From Paracoccaceae bacterium (lineage in GTDB: Bacteria; Pseudomonadota; Alphaproteobacteria; Rhodobacterales; Rhodobacteraceae): 6,819 bases of DNA. The notes beneath the pieces were generated by a model that worked only from the letters and a program-made list of their open reading frames with translations, did no database searches and was not told the DNA's origin. The stretch covers positions 1 to 6,819 of the forward strand of contig SKUV01000073.1 of assembly GCA_007129775.1 (NCBI GenBank), read 5' to 3'. The stretch's first letter is position 1; the number at the start of each line of letters is the position of its first letter. Below, one piece after another: positions 1-5,063 of the stretch. The position numbers and the translations under genes are program-made.

Positions 1-1148
1 CCAATGGCCGCGCGCACCTCGGCCAGATGGGCGTCGAGGTAATCGATCCGGGCCTGATCGGGCGCATCGGTCGTGTCGGGGTTGGCCATGCCGTTTTCGG
101 TGACATAAAGCGGCAGCCCGCCGGTGTAATGCTCGTGCGCGAAGCGCAGGAAATGGCCGATCCCAGGGGGGAAGACCTCCCACCCCATCTGGGTTTTCGG
201 CAAGGGCCCCGGCACGTCGCGCAGGCCCGGCCATGGCCCGTCGGCCGGGGCGATCAGCTTGCGGGTGTAGTAGTTCAGGCCGAGCCAGTCCACCGGGGCG
301 GCGATCGTGGCCATGTCGTCCTGCCAGCCGTCGGGCATGTGCGGCGCGAGACCCTCGAGCACATCCTCGGGATATGCGCCCCGGAACATGGCCCCCAGAA
401 ACCAGCGGTTGTAGATGCCGTCATAAAGCCGGGCCGCGGCCTGCGCGGCGGGGCTGTCATCGGCGGGGGCGGCGTATTCGAAATTGCACACCGCGCCCAG
501 ATTGCCGATGCCGCGGGCCCGCATCGCGGCGATTGCGCGGCCATGGGCAAGGCCCACGTGATGCATCGCGCGGGCGGCGGCGCGGATATCGCGCAGCCCC
601 GGGGCGTGGTGGCCCTCGAAATGCGACAGCCACGCCACGCACCACGGCTCGTTGATCGGCGCGGCCGACCAGATCCTGTCGCCGATCCGGGCCATCAGAA
701 TATCGGTGTAATCGGCGAACCAGCCCGCGATATCGCGGTTGCGCCAGCCGCCCAGATCCGCAAGCGCCGAGGGCAGTTCCCAGTGATAGAGCGTCGCCGC
801 CGGCTTCAGCCCGCGCGCGCAGATCGCATCCACCAGCCGGTCGTAGAAATCCAGCCCCTCCGGGTTCGGCGCCCCGCGCCCCTCGGGCAGCACCCGCGCC
901 CAGGAGGCCGAAAAGCGGTAGACATCCAGATTGGCCTCGGTCAGCAGGTCCAGATCCCCGGCGAAGCGGTGATAATGGTCGCAGGCGCGCGCGCCGTCCT
1001 CGGCCCGCACGACATTTCCCGGGGTGGCGGCGAAATCGCACCAATGGGTGCGCCCGGCGCCGCCGAAGCCGTGGCCCTCGATCTGATAGGCCGAGGTCGC
1101 GGCCCCGAACAGGAACCCCTCGGGAAAATCGCTGCGGCGGTGTTTCAT
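1..1148 (-). CDS. GH1 family beta-glucosidase, C-terminus cut by window edge
   Basis: This encodes about 382 residues of a glycoside hydrolase family 1 enzyme, a retaining hydrolase of beta-glucosides and probably cytoplasmic, as no signal peptide is seen. The N-terminus has FLFGAATSAYQIEG (residues 12-25), whose Gln22 is the usual glucose-binding residue. TLYHWELP follows, with His122. The acid/base is Glu167 in INEPW and the nucleophile is Glu351 in YVTENGMA, so both catalytic residues are present. Family members have about 440-450 residues, so roughly 60 C-terminal residues, with the usual ENFEW-like motif, lie beyond position 1. The ATG at 1148 has an AGGAA ribosome site (1158-1154) 5 nt upstream and overlaps the regulator's TGA stop as ATGA, which implies co-transcription and translational coupling with the LacI gene. 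Family assignment is very secure. The exact substrate (cellobiose, aryl-glucosides or others) is not determined by the sequence. Confidence 0.95.
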   Translation of the reverse strand, partial: MKHRRSDFPEGFLFGAATSAYQIEGHGFGGAGRTHWCDFAATPGNVVRAEDGARACDHYHRFAGDLDLLTEANLDVYRFSASWARVLPEGRGAPNPEGLDFYDRLVDAICARGLKPAATLYHWELPSALADLGGWRNRDIAGWFADYTDILMARIGDRIWSAAPINEPWCVAWLSHFEGHHAPGLRDIRAAARAMHHVGLAHGRAIAAMRARGIGNLGAVCNFEYAAPADDSPAAQAAARLYDGIYNRWFLGAMFRGAYPEDVLEGLAPHMPDGWQDDMATIAAPVDWLGLNYYTRKLIAPADGPWPGLRDVPGPLPKTQMGWEVFPPGIGHFLRFAHEHYTGGLPLYVTENGMANPDTTDAPDQARIDYLDAHLAEVRAAI

Positions 1149-2212
1149 GCGTGTTCCTGATGCGGCTGCTGCCCGCTGGAATGGGGCCCCGCCGGAGCGG
1201 GGCCGGTGGATTGCCCGATGATCAGATCGGCCTCCAGCAGGCGGGTCTGCGGCGCCTCTGCTTCGCTGGCGATGATGCCGAGCAGCATTTCCGCCGTCAT
1301 CCGCCCGGCCGTGCGCACCGAGGACCGCGTGGCGGTGAAGATCGGCACCTCGTCGCCGTTGCGCAGGTAGGACAACTCGTCGTCATGGGTGATGAGCGAC
1401 AGATCGCGCCCCAGATCCAGCCCGTCGGCCCAGGCCGCCCGGCGCACCCCGATGGCCGAGATCATCGACGAGGTCAGGATCGCCGTCGGCGGGTCGGGCA
1501 GGGCGAGCATGTGGCGGGCGGCGCGGTAGCCGTTGGTCTCGGTCATCTCGCCCGAATAGATCAGGTTGCCGTCCACCGCGAGGCCGCGTGCGGCCAGCGC
1601 CTCCAGATAGCCGGTGCGGCGGCGGATGGCGTAATCCATCCATTCGACCCCGTTCACCAGCCCGATGCGCCGGTGGCCGAGGTCCAGCAGGAAATCCGTG
1701 GCGCGCTGAAAGGCGCGGCGGTTGTTGATGTCGAGCCACGAATAGGGCACCTCGCATCCCGTCGCGCGGCCATGGACGACAAAGGGCAGCCCGATCCGGT
1801 GCAGCATCTCGATGCGCGGGTCGGCCGCCCGGGGGCCGTGCACGATCACCCCGTCCACGCTGCCGCGGTTGCGCAGATCCTGATACATCCGCGCCTCGTC
1901 GCCGTCATTGACCACCGACAGCACCATCTCGTAGCCGGCCTTGACATAGGTTTCGCCCGCGCCGGCGATGAAATCGGCGAAGACCGGGTTGACGATCTCG
2001 TGGCGGTTGGAGACCGGGATCACATGGGCGATCGACATGGCCCGCCCGGTGGCAAGGCTCTTGGCGCGGGTGTTGGGCCGGTAATCATGGCGCCGCGCGG
2101 CCTCGATCACCCGCGCGCGCGTGGCCTCCGAGACCTCGGGATAGCCGTTCAGCGCGCGGCTGACCGTGGTGGGCGAAAGCCCCAGCGACTGGGCGAGTTG
2201 CTTGAGATTCAT
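1145..2212 (-). CDS. aglR: LacI-family transcriptional regulator, probable alpha-glucoside regulator AglR
   Basis: This is a 355-residue LacI/GalR-type repressor. Residues 3-22 form the helix-turn-helix (LKQLAQSLGLSPTTVSRALN), followed by the hinge helix PNTRAKSLATGRA (46-58). Leu53 of the hinge corresponds to the residue that family members insert at a central CpG of the operator. The rest is a periplasmic-binding-protein-like effector domain for a sugar or sugar phosphate. I chose the ATG at 2212 because family members start a few residues before LKQLA. The frame stays open to a TTG at 2263, but that codon lies inside the candidate operator and has no Shine-Dalgarno. The ATG at 2212 itself also has only a weak ribosome site. 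The gene is divergent from aglE and 301 bp from it, and its stop overlaps the start of the GH1 gene. The symbol rests on context and on resemblance to AglR of rhizobial agl clusters. The family is certain, the effector is inferred. Confidence 0.88.
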   Translation of the reverse strand: MNLKQLAQSLGLSPTTVSRALNGYPEVSEATRARVIEAARRHDYRPNTRAKSLATGRAMSIAHVIPVSNRHEIVNPVFADFIAGAGETYVKAGYEMVLSVVNDGDEARMYQDLRNRGSVDGVIVHGPRAADPRIEMLHRIGLPFVVHGRATGCEVPYSWLDINNRRAFQRATDFLLDLGHRRIGLVNGVEWMDYAIRRRTGYLEALAARGLAVDGNLIYSGEMTETNGYRAARHMLALPDPPTAILTSSMISAIGVRRAAWADGLDLGRDLSLITHDDELSYLRNGDEVPIFTATRSSVRTAGRMTAEMLLGIIASEAEAPQTRLLEADLIIGQSTGPAPAGPHSSGQQPHQEHA

Positions 2213-2259
2213 CGTTGGGGCCGGGTCCAGGATGGTGTGGGTCTTGGAAGCTACGAGGA

Positions 2260-2273
2260 CCAAACCGCTTTGG
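2260..2273 (-). promoter_or_regulatory. Candidate AglR operator on the aglR side
   Basis: The plus strand reads CCAAACCGCTTTGG, a near-perfect 14-bp palindrome of form CCAAA-N-CG-N-TTTGG. It contains the AA-N-CG-N-TT core with central CpG typical of LacI-family operators. It is the exact reverse complement of the sequence at 2434-2447. It starts 8 bp past the candidate -10 of the aglR promoter, so a bound repressor would sit at the transcription start and could autoregulate aglR. Identification of the binding protein as AglR is inference from position and motif form. Confidence 0.72.
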
Positions 2274-2281
2274 CCCGCGAC

Positions 2282-2310
2282 AGGTTAGCCATCGCCGATC
2301 CGAGGGTCAA
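2282..2310 (-). promoter_or_regulatory. Candidate sigma70-type promoter for aglR and the GH1 gene
   Basis: Read on the minus strand, TTGACC (2310-2305) is a 5/6 match to the -35 consensus. A 17-bp spacer separates it from TAACCT (2287-2282), a 3/6 match to TATAAT that keeps the conserved first T, the A and the last T. The predicted start near 2275 gives a leader of about 60 nt before the aglR ATG and lies at the edge of the operator. No experimental start is known to me. Confidence 0.5.
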
Positions 2311-2325
2311 AGACATTCGCGTGAC

Positions 2326-2359
2326 TTTGCGGGCGCAGCAAATTTTCTGCACGCGCAAA
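2326..2359. repeat. Imperfect 34-bp dyad between the divergent promoters
   Basis: The left arm TTTGCGGGCGCAG (2326-2338) matches the reverse complement of the right arm CTGCACGCGCAAA (2347-2359) at 11 of 13 positions, with an 8-nt AT-rich spacer (CAAATTTT). It can also be read as two abutting 17-bp elements in inverted orientation (2326-2342 and 2343-2359) that agree at 14 of 17 positions, the first having the form TTTGC-N7-GCAAA. It lies upstream of both candidate -35 boxes, where an activator or a global regulator could bind. Its sequence differs from the operator-like sites, so a different protein is suggested. The function is unknown. Confidence 0.5.
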
Positions 2360-2397
2360 CAAGCCTATGAAATCGCAAGGCTATCCGATTTGCCTGA

Positions 2398-2426
2398 TTG
2401 ACAGGCGCTAACAGATGCGCGACGGT
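2398..2426 (+). promoter_or_regulatory. Candidate promoter for aglE and downstream genes
   Basis: TTGACA at 2398-2403 is a perfect -35 hexamer. With a 17-bp spacer the -10 would be GACGGT (2421-2426), which matches TATAAT at only two positions, so the -10 is weak and the promoter may need an activator. The predicted start near 2433 abuts the operator-like site at 2434 and gives a leader of about 80 nt. The geometry mirrors the candidate aglR promoter, which supports the call more than the -10 itself does. Confidence 0.45.
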
Positions 2427-2433
2427 CGCGCCG

Positions 2434-2447
2434 CCAAAGCGGTTTGG
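2434..2447 (+). promoter_or_regulatory. Candidate AglR operator on the aglE side
   Basis: CCAAAGCGGTTTGG is a 14-bp near-palindrome with the LacI-type AA-N-CG-N-TT core. It is the exact reverse complement of the site at 2260-2273, 174 bp away centre to centre. It starts 7 bp past the predicted -10, so repressor binding would block initiation of the aglE transcript. Two identical, oppositely oriented copies at matching places relative to divergent promoters are unlikely to be chance. The binding protein is inferred. Confidence 0.75.
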
Positions 2448-2460
2448 AAAAGCGATTCCA
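2445..2460 (+). promoter_or_regulatory. Possible auxiliary LacI-type half-operator
   Basis: TGGAAAAGCGATTCCA has 5-bp inverted arms (TGGAA/TTCCA) and contains AAGCGATT, which fits the AA-N-CG-N-TT core, although that core is not centred on the arms. It overlaps the last three bases of the main operator, and its core centre lies 13 bp further on. It may be a weaker second site on the aglE side only, or a chance resemblance. Confidence 0.3.
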
Positions 2461-2513
2461 CCGCAGCGAACCATGGCGCGAGACAACGCGCGGAAACCTC
2501 GGGAGGGTTTGAC

Positions 2514-3869
2514 ATGAAATCGAAACTTTACGCGAGCATCGCGGCGATCGCGCTGACCGCTGGCGGCGCACACGCGCAAGACCTGATCTTCGCGCCGGGA
2601 GCGGATGACAGGTTCAACTGGGCCAGCTTCGAGGAATTCGCCGCCGCGCATGATTTCGCAGGCCAGACCATCACGATCGCCGGTCCGTGGCTGCAGCCCG
2701 ATGCCGGCTTCCTGCGCAACGTGATGGCCTATTTCGAGGCCGCGACCGGCGCCACCGTGAGCTATTCCGGCTCCGACAGCTTCGAGCAGGATATCGTGAT
2801 TGCAGTCGGCGCAGGCTCGCCCCCGGATATCGCCGTGTTCCCTCAGCCCGGCTTGGCCGCTGACATGGCAGCACGCGGCGCTCTGACACCTTTGGGCGAG
2901 GAGTCTGCTGAGTGGATGGTCGAAAACTATGCCGCCGGTCAATCATGGGTCGACCTCGGCACGTTCCCGTCACCGGATGGAGATCCGACCTACTACGGTT
3001 TCTTCTTCAAGGTCGATGTGAAGTCGCTGGTCTGGTACAGCCCGGACCAGTTCGACGAGCAAGGCTACGACATTCCCGCCACGATGGAAGAGTTGAAAGC
3101 CCTTTCGGATCAGATCGTGGCCGATGGTGGCACGCCGTGGTGCATCGGGATCGGCTCCGAAGCGGCGACGGGTTGGCCCGCGACCGACTGGGTTGAGGAC
3201 ATGATGCTGCGTCTGCATGACCCGGAGGTCTATGACGATTGGGTGACCAATGACGTGAAGTTCGATGACCCCCGCGTGATCGAGGCGATCGAGATGTATG
3301 GGACCTTCGCCCGCAACGAGGACTGGGTGCATGGCGGGGTTCAGGCCGTCGCAACGACCGATTTCCGCGACAGCCCGAGCGGTCTGTTTACCTTTCCGCC
3401 GCAGTGTTACATGCATAAGCAGGCGTCGTTTATCCCGGCTTTCTTCCCCGAGGGCAGCGAATACGGCATCGACTACGACTTCTTCTACTTCCCCGCGTTC
3501 GAGGAAAAGGACCTTGGTGCCCCCGTGCTTGGTGCAGGGACGCAGTTCACCATCACGCGTGACAGCGATGCAGCGCATGGTCTGATCGCGTTCCTGAAGA
3601 CACCGATTGCACACGAGATCTGGATGGCGCAATCGGGCTTCCTCACGCCGCATCAATCCGTCAACCTCGAGACGTTCGCCGATGACGCGCAGCGTGCGAT
3701 GAATGAAATTCTGCTTGAAGCGACCACCTTCCGCTTTGATGCATCGGACATCATGCCGGGCGAGATCGGCGCCGGCGCCTTCTGGACCGGAATGGTCGAT
3801 TACACCACCGGGGCTGATGCGTCGGGCGTGGCGGAGGCGATCCAGCGGCGTTGGGACTCGATCCGCTGA
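2514..3869 (+). CDS. aglE: Alpha-glucoside ABC transporter, periplasmic substrate-binding protein AglE
   Basis: This is a 451-residue family 1 solute-binding protein (CUT1 class) that captures alpha-glucosides in the periplasm and delivers them to AglFG. The N-terminus is a Sec signal peptide: basic residues at 2-4, a hydrophobic stretch (7-18) and the cleavage motif AHA|QD after residue 21. The mature protein starts DLIFAPGADDRFNW and carries SGSDSFEQDIVIAVGAGSPPDIAVF, typical of this class. It is rich in Asp and Glu. Only two cysteines are present (210 and 298), which could form a disulfide. There is no lipobox, so it should be soluble in the periplasm. I chose the ATG at 2514 for its GGAGG site 7 nt upstream and because the signal peptide begins there, although the frame is open further upstream. 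It is the first gene of the plus-strand operon, followed by a long hairpin-rich gap. Homology is secure. The exact sugar (sucrose, maltose, trehalose) is inferred from the family. Confidence 0.93.
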   Translation: MKSKLYASIAAIALTAGGAHAQDLIFAPGADDRFNWASFEEFAAAHDFAGQTITIAGPWLQPDAGFLRNVMAYFEAATGATVSYSGSDSFEQDIVIAVGAGSPPDIAVFPQPGLAADMAARGALTPLGEESAEWMVENYAAGQSWVDLGTFPSPDGDPTYYGFFFKVDVKSLVWYSPDQFDEQGYDIPATMEELKALSDQIVADGGTPWCIGIGSEAATGWPATDWVEDMMLRLHDPEVYDDWVTNDVKFDDPRVIEAIEMYGTFARNEDWVHGGVQAVATTDFRDSPSGLFTFPPQCYMHKQASFIPAFFPEGSEYGIDYDFFYFPAFEEKDLGAPVLGAGTQFTITRDSDAAHGLIAFLKTPIAHEIWMAQSGFLTPHQSVNLETFADDAQRAMNEILLEATTFRFDASDIMPGEIGAGAFWTGMVDYTTGADASGVAEAIQRRWDSIR

Positions 3870-3900
3870 TGGCCTGAGTTTCGGGCATTTCGCACCAACG

Positions 3901-3933
3901 GGCGGCCCCTCTCTGGAGCGAGCAGGGGCCGCC
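3901..3933 (+). repeat. Strong hairpin downstream of aglE
   Basis: GGCGGCCCCT (3901-3910) pairs perfectly with AGGGGCCGCC (3924-3933) around a 13-nt loop, within which CTC (3911-3913) and GAG (3920-3922) could add three pairs. It begins 31 nt after the aglE stop. No run of T follows, so it is not a typical intrinsic terminator. A role in protecting the 3' end of aglE mRNA, giving more binding protein than permease, is the likely function by analogy with the malE-malF spacer and the Rhodobacter puf operon. Confidence 0.65.
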
Positions 3934-3937
3934 TGAA

Positions 3938-3958
3938 GGGGCCCGCACAAGCGGCCCC
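3938..3958 (+). repeat. Second intercistronic hairpin
   Basis: GGGGCC (3938-3943) pairs with GGCCCC (3953-3958), then after one bulged C (3944) GC pairs with GC, closing a four-base ACAA loop. The 3' arm can instead pair with GGGGCCGC (3925-3932) of the preceding hairpin over 8 perfect pairs, so the two hairpins may compete. Confidence 0.5.
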
Positions 3959-3976
3959 GACTGCGCAGAGCTTGCA

Positions 3977-4001
3977 GTCCGGCTTGCTGAAGGGGCCGGA
4001 C
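3977..4001 (+). repeat. Third intercistronic hairpin
   Basis: GTCCGGC (3977-3983) pairs perfectly with GCCGGAC (3995-4001) around an 11-nt loop. The loop and 3' arm hold the second copy of an 11-bp direct repeat, CTGAAGGGGCC (3933-3943 and 3987-3997). A smaller alternative stem, ACTGC (3960-3964) with GCAGT (3974-3978), overlaps its 5' arm. It lies 57 nt before the aglF ATG, too far to hide the aglF ribosome site directly. Confidence 0.45.
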
Positions 4002-4058
4002 ACGCGCCCCGCCGAGCAATGGCGTGCGCAGGGGTGATTTCAGGGGGGAGAATGCGCC

Positions 4059-5039
4059 ATGTCGCCGGTCGTGCAGGGCATCATCACCATCTTCGTCGGC
4101 GTCGGCGGATGCGTGGCCTATTTCTACTTGTCGAACATCGTGCTCGACAAGGTGATCTTTCCCGCCCGCGGGCCGAACCCGGGGCGCAACATCAACCGCG
4201 CGAACATGGTGCGGCCGTGGCTGTTCCTGTTTCCGGCAATGTTCGCGCTGGGGCTTTATCTGGCCTATCCGGTGGTCGGCTCCTTCATCCGTTCGCTCTA
4301 TAACCGGGCGGGCACCGAATTCATCTGGTTCGGCAATTACATCGACCTGATGGCCGAACCGACGTTCCGGCAGGCGGTGTTCAACAACTTCCTGTGGCTT
4401 CTGTTCGTGCCGGCGGCGGCGACGTTCTTCGGGCTTCTGGCCGCGCAACTGACCGACCGGCTGTCATGGGGCAATATCGCGAAATCGCTGATCTTCATGC
4501 CGATGGCGATTTCCTTCGTCGGCGCAGCACTGATCTGGAAATTCGTCTATGCCAACAACGCCGATATCGGGCTGCTGAACGCCATCCGCGACGCGCTGGG
4601 GGCCGAGCGCCCCATCGACGTGGTGCAGATACCGTTCTGGAACAACTTTTTCCTGATGTTCATCCTCGTCTGGATCCAGACGGGCTTCGCCATGGTGATC
4701 CTGTCGGCGGCGCTGCGTGGCATCCCCGAGGAAACCATCGAGGCCGCGATCATCGACGGGGCGAGCCCGTTTCAGGTGTTCTTCCGCATCAAGGTGCCGC
4801 AGATCATGGGCACGATCGTGGTGGTCTGGACCACGATCACCATTCTTGTGCTCAAGGTCTTCGACATCGTCTACACGATGACCGGGGGCAATTTCGGCAC
4901 GCATATCCTGCCCAGCTACATGATGAGTTTCATGTTCCGCGACGACGGGCGCGCGACGGCGGTGGCCTTCGTGATCATGATCATCGTCACGCCGGTGATG
5001 GTCTGGAACATCATCCAGGCGCGCAAGGAAATGCGCTGA
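4059..5039 (+). CDS. aglF: Alpha-glucoside ABC transporter, inner-membrane permease AglF (MalF-like)
   Basis: This 326-residue integral membrane subunit is one half of the translocation channel. About seven hydrophobic segments are visible, near residues 4-26, 53-77, 108-130, 142-163, 196-219, 249-271 and 297-319. The first is an extra N-terminal helix compared with a minimal six-helix permease. The cytoplasmic EAA loop that docks on the ABC ATPase is intact: E228-A-A-I-I-D-G234, continuing to Pro247 (EAA-x2-DGA...I-K-V-P). The ATG at 4059 has GGGGGAG (4044-4050) 8 nt upstream. It follows aglE after 189 nt and precedes aglG by 24 nt, as in rhizobial aglEFGAK clusters, where the order is the same. 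It lacks the very large second periplasmic loop of enterobacterial MalF. The assignment as MalF-side partner is secure; the sugar specificity is taken from the cluster. Confidence 0.92.
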   Translation: MSPVVQGIITIFVGVGGCVAYFYLSNIVLDKVIFPARGPNPGRNINRANMVRPWLFLFPAMFALGLYLAYPVVGSFIRSLYNRAGTEFIWFGNYIDLMAEPTFRQAVFNNFLWLLFVPAAATFFGLLAAQLTDRLSWGNIAKSLIFMPMAISFVGAALIWKFVYANNADIGLLNAIRDALGAERPIDVVQIPFWNNFFLMFILVWIQTGFAMVILSAALRGIPEETIEAAIIDGASPFQVFFRIKVPQIMGTIVVVWTTITILVLKVFDIVYTMTGGNFGTHILPSYMMSFMFRDDGRATAVAFVIMIIVTPVMVWNIIQARKEMR

Positions 5040-5063
5040 CGCGGCCGAGGGGGAGGCAGTTCA

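Larger units (their letters stand above)
2213..2513. other. Divergent control region between aglR and aglE
   Basis: These 301 bp hold no convincing gene. They contain a candidate promoter for each direction, two exact inverted copies of a 14-bp operator-like sequence, an extra operator-like dyad, a central 34-bp imperfect dyad that includes the only clearly AT-rich patch (around 2339-2346), and the aglE ribosome site GGAGG (2502-2506, 7 nt before the ATG). The segment from 2461 to 2501 is an untranslated leader apart from a possible 14-codon upstream reading frame, which has no ribosome site. Confidence 0.8.

Noticed and set aside
2213..2263. N-terminal extension of AglR from the TTG at 2263
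   Set aside because: The extra 17 residues do not resemble LacI-family N-termini, there is no ribosome site, and the TTG lies within the operator near the predicted transcription start.
27..2401. Two long plus-strand frames (27-1160 and 1151-2401) opposite the GH1 and regulator genes
   Set aside because: Both mirror convincing minus-strand genes that have catalytic or DNA-binding motifs. The plus-strand products show Gly/Arg/Pro-rich sequence without motifs.
2509..2514. A second TTGACA hexamer just before aglE
   Set aside because: It overlaps the aglE ATG and the spacing after its ribosome site, so a promoter there would start inside the gene.
3869..3877. Start codon ATG overlapping the aglE stop (TGATG)
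   Set aside because: It is followed by a single codon and then a stop, so it encodes nothing.
3901..3933. Rho-independent terminator after aglE
   Set aside because: The stem is strong but is followed by GCCTGAAGGGG-type sequence rather than a T-run, and aglF continues the same operon.
2970..4448. A 492-codon minus-strand frame opposite aglE and aglF
   Set aside because: It is antisense to clear transporter genes and crosses the intercistronic hairpins, has no recognisable domain, and its Arg/His-rich composition is typical of a shadow frame.
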